Assembly: GCA_014607495.2 (NCBI GenBank)
Contig: CP053160.1
Span: forward strand, 11,780,001-11,844,000
Length of the DNA stretch: 64,000 bases
Reading direction: 5' to 3'
Origin: Carposina sasakii
Taxonomy: Eukaryota; Arthropoda; Insecta; Lepidoptera; Carposinidae
Shown here: piece after piece, positions 10,391 through 20,264 of the stretch
How positions within the stretch are numbered: the first letter of the stretch is position 1
How the letters are laid out: every line of letters starts with the position of its first letter
Translations under genes and position numbers: made by a program
Notes under the pieces: model-generated
What the model saw: only the letters and a program-made list of their open reading frames with translations
Database searches by the model: none
Told to the model about the DNA's origin: nothing

Positions 10391-11083
10391 CGTGATATGG
10401 CGACTTTAGACTATGAACGCGAAACCACTGAAAAATTTTGCAGGAAAATTCTAAAAATTTCCGACATTTTCAATTTTTTTGGCTGATTCACTATGGGTGC
10501 GCCCACCACCGGGCCCTACACCCTCCACTGACCCTCGGATCTGATAACTCATAATGCGACAACAGGCACTTGCACTAACTACAATCGCCATGAGAAACCA
10601 GACCCGAGCACTAGCATGCAAGACGATACATTGCACCATCCGAAATCAAAAACTGATATGGCGACTAATTACTATGACATTACTTGAACTAAGTATTAAA
10701 AAGCGAGGAACGGTTGTTGGCACATATGTGATTTATCTAGTTTTTGATTTCGGAATGGTGCAATGTATCGTCTTGCATGCTAGGTGCTCGGGTCTGGTTT
10801 CTCATGGCGATTGTATTAGTGCAAAATTAATTTCCGACATTTTCCCATAGTGAATGTTTTTCCGAAGGCTTTAAATAATGACTAAAAATAATGACTTAAA
10901 AACATTTTTTTTACCTATGGATGATATAAAAAAATAGTTTCGGGAAGCACAAGTGATAAAAAACAGCAATCTGTCATACAATAGCCAATAAAACAGGATC
11001 GCCTGATACAATTGGCGCGGAAAGGTCAAAACAATGGTACTTCTCAGTATTTCTGTATTTGCCTGTTTGTCACACACACCCTG
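10391..11083 (+). mobile_element. T2 MITE, 5'-truncated and interrupted
   Basis: Blocks GATATGGCGACTT, GAAAATTTTGCAGG, AATAATGACTTAAAAACAT, TACAATTGGCGCGGAAAG, ACAATGGTAC and the right end TTTGTCACACACACCCTG followed by TA match the T2 copy at 39262-39738. The left terminal block (GTTTGTGACAGCCAGGCAAA) is missing. A second inverted-repeat element occupies 10487-10854. Confidence 0.75.
10487..10854. mobile_element. Fold-back MITE nested in T2
   Basis: The ends are TTCACTATGGG and CCCATAGTGAA. Inner arms also pair: ACTACAATCGCCATGAGAAA, CCAGACCCGAGCACTAGCAT and GATACATTGCACCATCCGAA reappear inverted at 10745-10820. The sequence GTGGTGGGCGCAC..CATAGTGA recurs at 63565-63736, next to another T2 copy. 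No target duplication is clear. Open frames at 10451-10639 (minus) and 10554-10850 (plus) mirror each other because of the inverted arms and are not genes. Confidence 0.75.
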
Positions 11084-11099
11084 TATACATAATTATACT

Positions 11100-11640
11100 T
11101 TCTATATTAAAATAGAATTAAAATAGAATTTCTATATTAAAACAAAATATACATATATAGATGTTTTTATCTGCAAAACTATGAATTTAGTCTCGATCTA
11201 TAGCTAAGCAGTTTAGTTGTTAGTAACCACCAGTAAACCCTAAGAGATAAAATAAAGGCAGAGCAAAAAATAACCGAATTTTCACTTGTTAGCCTATTTT
11301 AAAGTGCCATGGTGAGTGTACTGAAGCGATTTTGCAAAGGTGTGTACTTTTTATACATAGGTAAAAAGTCGAACAAAATTAAAATATATCGTAATTTTAA
11401 ATCTGTCTCATGTCATGTATTGGCCATTATTAGCTAATTAAAACAGTAACATTAGGAGTCTCTAACTACTAAATGATACAAGGTAGAAAAAATCTATGAC
11501 TTAAGACAGCATAAATCACACAAGTTAGAAAGTGCGAACGTTGCAAGTCAAATAAAAACGATTTCTTCATAAAAAAATATTATTTTTTCACCGAACAAAG
11601 TGGATCATTTTACTTATTTACGATTTTCCTCCTATCAGGA
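11100..11640. other. Unique AT-rich DNA
   Basis: A short local duplication (AAAATAGAATT.. around 11109-11135) is present. I see nothing else. Confidence 0.4.
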
Positions 11641-11701
11641 ACAAACAAACTGTGAAATATGATGGGGCGAAAAGTCATGAATACACCATGTATGAATCTG
11701 T

Positions 11702-11893
11702 TAGACTTTTGGATTTTTCAGCAATAAAATGTAAACCTCGAGAGAAAATTTTCCTTTCATTATATTTATACAAGGTGTAACAAAAAGGGTATGTTAAGCG
11801 AAAAGCTACGTAAAAAACCCACTGTCAGACTTTTGGATTTTTCAGCAATAAATTGTAAAACCTCGAGAGAAAATTTTCCTTTTTTATATTTAT
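11702..11893 (+). repeat. 70-bp direct duplication around a T1 fragment
   Basis: The block from AGACTTTTGGATTTTTCAGC to ATTTATA occurs at 11702-11770 and again at 11828-11893, with a few small differences. Between them, from 11771 to 11824, lies the left 54 bp of a T1 MITE (CAAGGTGTAACAAAAAGGGT and onward), starting right after TA. The MITE right arm is absent. Confidence 0.8.
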
Positions 11894-11899
11894 ATATGT

Positions 11900-12600
11900 T
11901 ATAAATCCTTACTACATTAGCGAATCGCCGTTAACGACTTTTATTGACATAGAAACTATGTGGCAAATTGCTAAATATCTATAAAGGAACACCAGTTTCT
12001 ACTTATCTTTTTTAGCGCTTAAGTTTTGAATTGTAGAAATTTTGAGTAATTATTTGTAAGTGTTACCCTTAACACCTCAAGAGACATTTAAATTTGAGGT
12101 AGTAGGTATGGATCAGATAAATCACATTGTCCCAAAAAACTGTACCCACTTTTTCATTAATTTAGGGAAAAATTCCGAAAAATTCCTACGTCATACAAAG
12201 AACAAATACTATAGGTACAAGTTTCAGATATCTATGATCAGCGGTGTGCGTCGATCCGTTAATAAACCTTTCAGGAAAAATATACTATAGATTTATTAGA
12301 AAAGGATAGATCATCTAACTTTCTCAGTAAAAATATTTTGTACACCATTTTTTCTCCCATAAAATGTCAACAGCCAGTGACGCATACCATTGCGTGTCTG
12401 AGGGCGATGTATCAAGGGAGAAGGAAAAAGCCGGCCCTTTGCTAGAGAAATAGGTACGAACAAGACACCTGCTTCTTTTGTTGGATGTTTACAAATTTAG
12501 TACGCCGTTATTTGAGGTTTGCTGGCCATTTTTGTTTAAATACGCTTTATTTTGTCGTTTAAAAAAGTCGGGCTAATTTAAATAGTTATTATGTTGAAGT
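11900..12600. other. Unique AT-rich DNA
   Basis: A 76-codon plus frame (12060-12290) has no recognisable domain. I see no repeat family. Confidence 0.4.
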
Positions 12601-12780
12601 ATCATGTATCCTAATATAAATGAAATGCGAAAGTTAGTTTGTTGATTTGTTTCTTTGTTACCTCTTCACGATTTATTTACTCAATCTTCTTTAAATTTTG
12701 CAAACTAACATTATAGTTGAGAGTATGGAGGACATAGGCTGCATTTTGTAGTCCACGCGGACAAAGTCACGGCTGTTTAA
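12600..12780 (-). repeat. GACGCCCGCGAC-type LINE tail (V), diverged copy
   Basis: On the minus strand it reads GACTTTGTCCGCGTGGACTA near its start and ends in the AACTTTCGCATTTCATTTAT and ATTAGGATA block typical of this lepidopteran 3' tail. Related tails are at 47968, 62475, 55950, 51022 and 61130. Confidence 0.6.
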
Positions 12781-12999
12781 TTTGGAGAATTATGAAGATG
12801 ATAGTTTGGAGGTAGGTAAATTAATTTTCCGTGGCTTAGCTTTAAACTTAGCTAAAGTGTCTGATGTTGACAGTTTTGCTTAGTTACATCATCTTAACCA
12901 CGCTAACCTGACTCTAATATTACCAACCATATTCGTTCATATTACCCCATTCATTAAAAGCTGCCAAAATTATGCTTGAGAGAGATTTTTATACATCCC

Positions 13000-13130
13000 T
13001 GCATTTCTTTCTTTATATTCTTTATTGTACACACACATAAATAAAAAATAACATAATTAAAATAAATATTGTACAAAGGCGATCTTATCTCTATAAGAGA
13101 TCTCTTCCAGCTAACCCGAACATTTTTTTT
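13000..13130 (-). mobile_element. CR1/Jockey-like LINE 3' UTR fragment
   Basis: Read on the minus strand it has TGGAAGAGATCTCTTATAGA, GATAAGATCGCCTTTGTACA and GTGTGTACAATAAAGAATAT, the same series as the tail at 5130-5236 on the plus strand. It carries no coding part. Confidence 0.7.
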
Positions 13131-13379
13131 TTTCATTTGTTTTCTTATTGCTAAGTTATAAAGATCGAAAGGAAGAGGTAAAGCACACCTTAGTAGACTA
13201 CTACACTGCCTCCTTGAAGGTAATATTTCTGACAAAAATCTAGCCCAAAACCCATTTCGAATATAAGTAGTTATATTTTTCCTTACGCAACACCTGGGGT
13301 TAACCTATAAAACCTAAAAAAAAATAATCAATGAGATCAAAATCTTACCCGCAATTTGTATTGCAAACCAAAGTTTTCT

Positions 13380-13610
13380 TATCTCGCCTAAACAAATTTA
13401 CGAAGTGGAACAAACAGGCCCCCACTCTTTTCGCCATTGGCAATTTTATCAAACCACTAAGCTTACCAAGTATAATCTTTCTTGGCACTTTAGGAAAACA
13501 ATGCCTGATATCTTTCCCCGGGAATTTACACCGAGTTTGATGCGCGAGCCCGGTCCGATAAGGCGAGGGGTATATTTCCGTTTCGGACTGTAGAGTTTCC
13601 CGAAAAATAT
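13380..13610. other. GC-richer unique island
   Basis: This stretch includes CCCCGGGAATTTACACCGAG and GCGAGCCCGGTCCGATAAGG. Overlapping plus-strand frames (13331-13540 and 13405-13593) have no recognised domain. It matches none of the repeat families in the window. It may be a conserved non-coding element or part of an unrecognised exon; I cannot decide. Confidence 0.25.
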
Positions 13611-13771
13611 CTAGAATTTACCATATGTAAGAAAATATAACTTGATAGTAGAAGATCCGAACCTACATCGACCTTCACCGAGCTGATAATGGAATGAAAC
13701 ATATTTTATAAGAAAAGTACATTAGAAAAAATATTAAAAATGGGTTTCCTAAAATAATCCTGGACAGACAA

Positions 13772-13805
13772 AAAAGAGATGGTAGAATTCGTCATCCGAG
13801 TTAAG
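13772..13805 (+). mobile_element. SINE1 leader fragment
   Basis: The sequence AGAGATGGTAGAATTCGTCA followed by TCCGAGT matches the leader before the tRNA-like head of SINE1. The tRNA-like head does not follow. A SINE1 tail in the opposite orientation (AATTATTAATAAAGAAATGA) lies at 13990-14012, so two broken pieces are present. Confidence 0.6.
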
Positions 13806-13829
13806 TACTACCAGAAAATTTCCAATAAA

Positions 13830-13920
13830 TTACGTGAAAGCTCCCGTGACCAGAATGCTGGTCTCTTTTTTGCGCAAAAAATTAGCCAGCATTCTGGGCA
13901 CCCTCCCGGTAGAAGGCAAC
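13830..13920. repeat. Short inverted repeat
   Basis: CCAGAATGCTGG (near 13851) and CCAGCATTCTGG (near 13889) are near-complementary arms within a longer imperfect hairpin (AGCTCCCGTGACCAGAATGC against GCATTCTGGGCACCCTCCCG). It may be the end of a small element. No further copies were noticed. Confidence 0.4.
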
Positions 13921-14391
13921 TTTGTAAATATAATAATATTTAATTTCGTGTAGGTTAAATTAGTTTTTAGTTTTATATAATGTATTATAAAATTATTAAT
14001 AAAGAAATGAAAAAATATATAATGTAGTTAGTATTAATAGTATAAATAGTATTAATGTAATAACCTGCGCTTACAACTTAATATATCTGGAAATCCACTT
14101 TTACTAGCTGAAGAGTACTAGCTGAAGAGTTATATCAAATAAATTAAATATTCTATGATGTATCTATGAAGATTCCAAGGAAACTATACGGGAATAACCC
14201 GATGTGATACATCTTTCACTATTGAAGCTTTGTTCCTGTTTTACGATCTGAGGAATTCGGGCTGAGGGAAATATAAACATAGGAGTATCACCGTTTATAT
14301 AAATATATGCGTTTCACTATATATTATATAACATGACTACTATTGTTACTAATTTACTATAGTATTATCATATCTATGATATTATTAATGC

Positions 14392-14566
14392 GCTGATGCG
14401 GACTTTTACTAGAACACATCAGATCCATCTCCTTTTCTCTCGTAAGAGTCAATTAAGGCACTTAGGGGTATTTTCTCAGGCGATGAGCTAGCAAAGCAAC
14501 TCGTTAATGTTTATTTTACACCTGGCTCCGCTACGGTCCTTCGTAGTCCTGCAGTTCTGGCATAAA
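14392..14566 (-). repeat. N1 repeat, copy 2
   Basis: Reverse-complement of the family: GCTGATGCGGACTTTTACTA, then AAGAGTC, CAGGCGATGAGCTAGCAA and CCTGCAGTTCTGG. Confidence 0.75.
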
Positions 14567-14656
14567 AATGACGTCACTCGCGATAGTAAAAAGTAAAATA
14601 TATGCTAAATTCACTATATGTATGTGGGAACACAGTTATGTAACATATGCAACTAT

Positions 14657-14696
14657 GCCCTATGCAACTATGTATGTCTACATAGTTGCATAGGGC
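14657..14696. repeat. Perfect 18-bp hairpin with 4-nt loop
   Basis: GCCCTATGCAACTATGTA and TACATAGTTGCATAGGGC are exact complements separated only by TGTC. The arm has no copies elsewhere in the window except a partial one immediately upstream (GCAACTATGCC). Confidence 0.9.
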
Positions 14697-14764
14697 TGAA
14701 AATGCATCGCTTCACGAGTCTCGGGATTGTCGGGCTACGAGCGTACCGTACCTGTACCTATAGT

Positions 14765-14987
14765 ATATGAGGAGCTGGCGAACAAAACCGGATTAGTCCA
14801 CGAAAATAAATTTTACACGGTAGCTAAAAAACTAATATCAGTATATGGTTGGATATTGGACTAGTCCTAAGCCGCCTACTTCTAGCGAAAATATTAACAG
14901 GGATCGACGAAACTAGGTCAAGACATCACGATTACATCTTTTGAATAGTAGTGGACAAGTCCGGTTCTGTTCGCCAGCTCCTCATAT
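14765..14987. mobile_element. MITE-like element with 37-bp terminal inverted repeats
   Basis: The left end ATATGAGGAGCTGGCGAACA, continuing AAACCGGATTAGTCCAC, pairs with the right end at 14951-14987 (34 of 37 positions). The 149-bp centre encodes nothing. No target duplication is obvious, and no other copy is present in the window. A 113-codon minus frame (14932-15273) overlaps the right arm and is not supported. Confidence 0.65.
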
Positions 14988-15273
14988 CTGATTGGACACT
15001 AATATAACTTTCTATACTAAAACCATCTTTTATTATCACGATAATCCCGTGGCTCAACATGTACCTATATGAAAGCATATATATAGGCTCTGAAACAACA
15101 TAAAAAGTGTAACATGCAGTACAATACCATTTCAATGGATAAACAAGCAGGAAAGCCCTGAATGTAGAATAAAGGGGATATGCGATAGCCAATATGTTGA
15201 TAAACTTGAAACGGTCAATCGAGACTATCAAGTCTACGCAGTGCACTGTTATATTACACACATAAATATTCAT

Positions 15274-15490
15274 ACGGCTATGTTCCCAAAATGTGGTAGT
15301 CAGGACTGCAGATCCACGAAAGAGATCCTACAGTCACGGTTAGCATATCAGAGTCGGTTCTAAAAGATCAGTGACAAGTTGCTAGATCATCCCTATGAGG
15401 GCACGTTCCTGGGTTCCTTAGTAAACTCTAACGATATGCACGGAATGGGATACAGTTGATGTAATCTAGACACCCCGCATCAGCACATTG
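15274..15490 (+). repeat. N1 repeat, near-complete copy
   Basis: This copy runs from ACGGCTATGTTCCCAAAATG through GTCAGGACTGCAGATC, GTGACAAGTTGCTAG and ATATGCACGGAATGG to CCCCGCATCAGCAC. It shows both ends of the family consensus. Confidence 0.85.
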
Positions 15491-15664
15491 TCTTTCGTTC
15501 CGCCTATCACCCGCATAACAACAGTCGTCGTCGGGGTCGTCCTGAGCGTAGAAAATACGGAGGGCTACAAATGACAGAGAGTCACATGGGTCAGAAAGTC
15601 TGACCTATTTGGAAGGAGAAGTAGAAGAAGGATGTTAGTAGGCCGGGAGACCGGGGGATGGGCC
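15490..15664. other. GC-richer segment of unknown origin
   Basis: This interval (for example CAGTCGTCGTCGGGGTCGTC) sits between an N1 copy and a LINE. It matches nothing else in the window and has no convincing frame. Confidence 0.3.
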
Positions 15665-16948
15665 AGTCATAAAAATCATAAAATCATTTATTAGTTGTGA
15701 TGCACAAGTTATAATAAAGATGATTATTAAAAGTAAAGTACTCTGTGATCTGCCACTGGGCGTACAACACATTATAAAATAGAAATTTAAAATAAAATAG
15801 AAACAGCATGCATATAATTACATTGATCAATAAAAATTTAATTATATAATAAAAAAATCTGCATTCAAATATTGTTATTAAAAAATTCGGTCATTGAATA
15901 AAATGTTTTGTCCAGTGACGTGATTCAGTGAGGTAGTCAAAAAGTTTTGATTTAAAAGTCATAGGATTATTACAATTTATAATTTCTAATGCCAATGCGT
16001 TGTATATCTTGGTGGACATTCCAAGTGCACTTTTACGTAAAAGAGTTGTTTTAATGTTTATTGGCTTTGGTTCTAAGAAGTGGCACTTACAACTCGTGGA
16101 AACAGTTCAGGATTATTCCTAATGAAGATTATTATTTCATAAATTTATAATGAAGTTAATGTCAAAAGTTTTAATTCCCTGAATGAAGTTCGACAGCTTT
16201 CCCTAAAGTTGCAGATTGCACGAACACAACTCTTTTGAGCTATGAATAGTCGATTTATATTTATCACGTTGCCCCAGAAGACAATTCCATATCTTAATCT
16301 AGAAACTATAAAGCTATGGTACACTGCAAGGACTGTTTCTTGGTTAACAACCTTACTCAATCTACGTAATGCATAGGACAATTGAAGCATGCTCGAGTGT
16401 ACATATTCAAGGTGTGATTGCCATTTCATATCACTATATATATAGAGTCCCAACATTTTTTCCGTTTTAGTTTCATTTAATTTCATACCCTTCATATTCC
16501 TATTCATATTCCTACATAACCAAGTATTTACCGAGCTTAAGCTCGAAGTTATTCAAGTTCGCTGTTACATATAAGAGTACAGTCATCGGCATATAGGATC
16601 ATTGGGTTTGTTATTGCTTCGGGTAGGTCATTAATATACACCAGAAACATAAACGGCCCTAGGACACTACCTTGGGAAACACCATGTGTTACTATTCATC
16701 GCGAAGAGGAGAATATTTTTTCCCTCTTTGTCTTCATACATACTTTGGTTATGTATGTTACCTGTGTTCTATCGGTCAGATACGAATGTAGTAGTTTTAA
16801 TGCCACACCCCTCACACCACATTTCTCCAATTTATCTATCAATATAGAATGCTCCACATTGTCAAACGCTTTTGTCAAATCCAAGTACACTGCAAATACA
16901 GGCTGTATTTTGTCAATTCTTATGTTTACTACATATTTTTAGTAGATC
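15665..16948 (-). pseudogene. CR1/Jockey-like LINE reverse transcriptase, 5'-truncated pseudogene
   Basis: Minus-strand translation gives, in order, the RT motifs YLDLTKAFDNVEHS (about 16845-16890), [10 protein letters not shown] with VYINDLPEA (about 16620-16680), and the catalytic-loop motif YADD (16582-16593). Then comes the thumb and C-terminal region QSHLEYVHSSMLQL, RLRYGIVFWGN and CVRAICNFRESCRTSF (16145-16507), and remnants NPELFPRVVSATS and KIYNALALE near 16000-16120. The first frame has one in-frame TGA (16696-16698). A frameshift lies between 16507 and 16582, and another near 16145. The 3' UTR runs to about 15665. No endonuclease domain is present, so it is a dead 5'-truncated copy. 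Confidence 0.9.
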
Positions 16949-16954
16949 GCTGGC

Positions 16955-17215
16955 CGCCGGCTTATAAGTGCATAACAACAAAATTTTCTACGATCAAAAT
17001 TAAATGTTTTTCCGCCATAGCTTCTTTATTCTTCCTTCATTCGTAACCAACTCACGGCTTAGTGGCCGACAAAGCGGGGAATCCACGCTTCCTCTCGCCT
17101 CGAGCTGCAACTTTTCCTTTTTCACTCATTTGCGCATTTTGTTCAGTTTGTTTGAGCGGACAGCCAATTCCGTTGGCTGTGTTGTTGTGGGTTTTAATAG
17201 TTTATGGATATTCTT
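16955..17215. other. GC-richer unique island
   Basis: This includes GCTGGCCGCCGGCTTATAAG and CTTCCTCTCGCCTCGAGCTG. A 91-codon plus frame (17004-17279) has no recognised domain. It directly follows the LINE truncation point, so it is host DNA. It could be regulatory. Confidence 0.25.
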
Positions 17216-17279
17216 ATGTGTAATAGTATTAGTATACAATAGACTAGCTGAAATATGCACTGTTGTCAAAAATACCTAA

Positions 17280-17760
17280 ACCTATTTTTGTCATAGATTT
17301 CTAAAGAATACGTGGATTGCTTTCAGGTACAGAAAGTACCTCTTATTTATTAGTATCTACAAAACTAGAATTATTGATAGCTGTAAGAAGCAACAGGTCA
17401 CGAATCCACATCCTTTAGCTATAATAATTACAAATGATCTGCAAATGATAATTATGCATATTTTCTGCATTTTGCGTTCTCACTAACCATAACATCTTTC
17501 CCTATAATTTATACATTAAGATTCAAGTTAGCATTCAACATGTATACGCGTCTATATAAGGCATATCAACGTCGTCGAGGCGAGACGTCGGGGAAATAAA
17601 ACTGTCAGTGAGACGTCGCACTATAGGAAGCTGAAGCTGAAGACTAACGTCTTAAGAAGGGTAGAGTATTGAGGAGTGTATCTAATGAAAATATTTACTA
17701 CCCTATCCGCCCACGAACACAACTTAAGACCTTGGTTTTAATCGTGAACACGCTACAGGT
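17280..17760. other. Unique AT-rich DNA
   Basis: A short CpG-bearing run near 17565-17620 (CGTCGTCGAGGCGAGACGTC) is the only feature of note. I see no gene. Confidence 0.35.
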
Positions 17761-17761
17761 C

Positions 17762-17835
17762 ACCATCATATTCCTGCCTTTACCTCATTATTTACGGGGT
17801 CGTCAGCGCTATATGGTTTACGGCCGGCTTTCTGC
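17762..17835 (-). mobile_element. RTE-like 3' tail (GACCCC...AGGCAGGAAGATGATG family)
   Basis: On the minus strand it reads CATATAGCGCTGACGACCCC, GTAAATAATGAGGTAAAGGC and AGGAATATGATGGTG. This matches minus-strand 21635-21770 and plus-strand 39815-39875, which end in the same AGGGCAGGAAGATGATGATG. The trinucleotide tail suggests RTE-type retroposition. Confidence 0.55.
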
Positions 17836-17974
17836 CTAACACCAATTTCCTCGGGTATTGCTAAGTGTTCTTCTACGCTGCTTTGGGAGTGAAAAAAAAA
17901 GTACGATACTACAGCTGCTTCTCTTCCCGGGCATACTGTACAAGTCAGTAGAGGCACAAGAGGGTCTTGGTATT

Positions 17975-18115
17975 TTGTAGGCGATAGGCTGACCACCTGT
18001 CACTACTAACCGAACTTGTACATCTCAACTAATCAAAATTGGTCAGAAGTGGCACCATGTGGTCCTATCGGCCCTTGGTGCTCTGCCTACCCCATAAGGG
18101 ATAAAGGCGTGATTA
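17975..18115 (-). repeat. R repeat (GGCGTGAT...), copy 1
   Basis: The plus strand shows GTAGGCGATAGGCTGACCAC, TTGTACATCTCAACTA, GGTCAGAAGTGGCACCATGT, TCGGCCCTTGGTGCTCTGCC and AAGGCGTGATT. It is highly similar to 61630-61780 (same orientation) and 27972-28085 (opposite). A minus frame (18043-18231) overlaps it and is spurious. Confidence 0.8.
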
Positions 18116-18124
18116 TATGTAGTA

Positions 18125-18258
18125 TTGAAAGGTGTTTTTTTTTGTAATATTAAAATCTGTACATGAAATAATTTCAGTGGTACAGGTCCGTGACTGGGAT
18201 GGGATCTAGGCCTTTCAACGTAAAGGCGCACGTCTTAACCATTGATTGGGCTTATACA
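18125..18258 (-). mobile_element. tRNA-derived SINE (SINE3), single copy
   Basis: On the minus strand it reads AGCCCAATCAATGGTTAAGA, CGTGCGCCTTTACGTTGAAA and GGCCTAGATCCCATCCCAGT. These resemble box A, the anticodon region and a decayed box B of a tRNA-like head. GGACCTGTACCACTGAAATT and a TTTCATGTACAGATTTTAAT body follow. It differs from SINE1 and SINE2. Confidence 0.6.
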
Positions 18259-18259
18259 T

Positions 18260-18838
18260 GCCACAGGTATCGGTGAAAGATATCTGTCAATTGTTTGCAT
18301 TTCTCATCGTGTCTGTTTTTAGCTGTATGTAATCAATCGTGTTCGTAATTTGTCAGGGCCTGGTGGTTGGTTGGCAGGCAACCAGTACGGAATTATCTAG
18401 AAACATGATCAATTCATCGTCTGAAACCTGCAGTCAGAGTGTAAATAAACCGTTATATTACACGTTTGCTAGCGCCACCGTGAAACGCAACCTACATTAC
18501 ATTAAATTTACACAATTTTGACAACTCCGCTACAAATACCTATTATGTCCATGGTGCCTACTGCCTACCCTTTGTTCTCTTGTAGTGTATAACATATTTA
18601 TTTACTAGTGATAGTGTTGGTACGATATCAAAAGAATGCGAAGTGTTATTTACATGCTCTATTAAAAGTAAATTTAAAAAAAAATTCAGAAAATATCAGT
18701 CTCGTTAGAAGACTGATACGTACAATGTTCTGTGTGGTTGGGAAAATAAATTGTGTATGTTTTTTGTGCATAAGTAGGTTCATAAAACTACTATTACTTG
18801 TATGATCTTAATGACCTCCTATAGGATCAAGTAATATC
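18260..18838. other. Unique AT-rich DNA
   Basis: I see no gene or repeat; two small plus-strand frames (18339-18521 and 18608-18805) lack any recognised domain. Confidence 0.35.
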
Positions 18839-18839
18839 A

Positions 18840-19146
18840 GCCCCCTTATTACGTCGTGTAACTTACAATAGCAGAGCCGAAGCAATGCGATAGCGAAAAT
18901 TGAGAATGTATGTGTGCGCGGGGCGCGGAGAGGACGCCTCGCGCTCGTTGCGCGCACGCACACACTCTCAATTATAGTGATCGCGCTGCTTCGGCCCCCT
19001 TATTACCTAACTAGCAAAAGCAAAGTCAAATTCGTATTACGTAAAATTGAATTTCAAAGGAACTTTGACATTTCAAGGCGAATATTGTACAATTTTCGCT
19101 ATCGCTTTGCTTCGGCTTTGCTATTGCTTTTACGTAATCAGGGGGC
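18840..19146. mobile_element. Fold-back element with GCCCCCT ends
   Basis: The left arm GCCCCCTTATTACGT and the right end, reverse-complemented, GCCCCCTGATTACGT open a pair of arms of about 60 bp. Both contain CAATAGC..AGCCGAAGC and GATAGCGAAAATTG. The middle is CpG-rich with a second, shorter inverted pair (GAGAATGTATGTGTGCGCG against CGCGCACGCACACACTCTC). No target duplication is clear. The plus frame at 18914-19231 is a consequence of this composition. Confidence 0.65.
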
Positions 19147-19149
19147 GGC

Positions 19150-19785
19150 TTTGCTTCGGCGGCTTCAAAAATTCTATTACTTAAATATTTTCACCAATAT
19201 CTGTTACTGTTACATTTCACACGTCATTTGAATAATGTTCTATGAAGGTTTCTTATTGGAGGAAATGTCTCGTTAACTTTCCAAACTCGTATAATTGTTA
19301 CATTGTCCAAGTCCTTATCTTAAGAGTATCCAAAATGACTCAGAAAAACCGCACCGCCGTGAACTTGTAGAGAAGACTTTACTAAACTTTACTGAAGATA
19401 ATTCACGAGTGATATACAATATAATTCATCGGTACTCTTCTTAGTAATTAATAATACCTACACTAACACCTTCTATACCACATAGTACGAGGAAGTACAA
19501 GTACATTTATATTGAGTATTTCAACATATCAGCATAATGTGAAGTCATATTCGTACGCCAGGGAAATAAACATGGCTTGTCGTGAGACGGTGCATATGTA
19601 AGCAAACGCGACTGACTTGATTTACTAATGCTTTACTCGTATGCTCATTTTACTTTATAGGTGGTACAGTAATGTATTTGGGAATCTATATATTATATAT
19701 TACTATATTAAATTTATTCCGGAATAACTCGAATATTAAAAAACCTTTGCGTCAATCACGTGATTATCAGTTAATTCACACCACA
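19150..19785. other. Unique AT-rich DNA
   Basis: Nothing supportable is seen here. Confidence 0.4.
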
Positions 19786-19789
19786 TCGC

Positions 19790-19845
19790 ATCAGCGTATT
19801 GCAGTCCACTGCTGGACGTAGGCCTCTTTTAGCCACAAGGTTCGA
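19790..19845 (-). mobile_element. RTE-type 3' tail fragment
   Basis: CAGCGTATTGCAGTCCACTG followed by CTGGACGTAGGCCTC is the reverse complement of the terminal codons EAYVQQWTAI and stop region of RTE LINEs. Only the last 45 or so bases are present. Confidence 0.7.
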
Positions 19846-19849
19846 TTTT

Positions 19850-20260
19850 GCTATTCAAGTCTTGTCAAATTCTAATATATAACTTATAAAAAATTGTGAA
19901 AATGCTGTGAAAATTCCGGTAATTAGTAAGTCAAATCTGAAAAAAAATATATAGAAAAACGGAGAGTTTCAATATAGTTTAGTGTGTAGCTATATATTCC
20001 AAAAAGAACATAGGCTACTTTATGCATCGGAAAATATTGTTGTCCAAAATGAAAAGGTTTTTCATATTGTATTTCATAATAGTTTGCAAAAGTACGACAG
20101 ACATCAAACTTATGTAGGGCAGGAGTTGGAAAGTTCCAGTAAATTCCAATAAGTTCCAGAAACTTTAACCAAGTTCGCAGTCACCCGCAGATGGTGTGAA
20201 ACTACCCTCATGTTTATTTACAAAATTCAAGTTTTCAATTACAATTAGTTTATCATTCGC
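19850..20260. other. Unique AT-rich DNA
   Basis: A small local repeat of AGTTCCAGTAAATTCCA type lies at 20134-20165. I see nothing else. Confidence 0.35.
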
Positions 20261-20264
20261 AGAC

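Noticed and set aside
10554..10850. 98-codon plus frame and mirrored minus frame
   Set aside because: They come from inverted arms of a fold-back element and encode related peptides on both strands.
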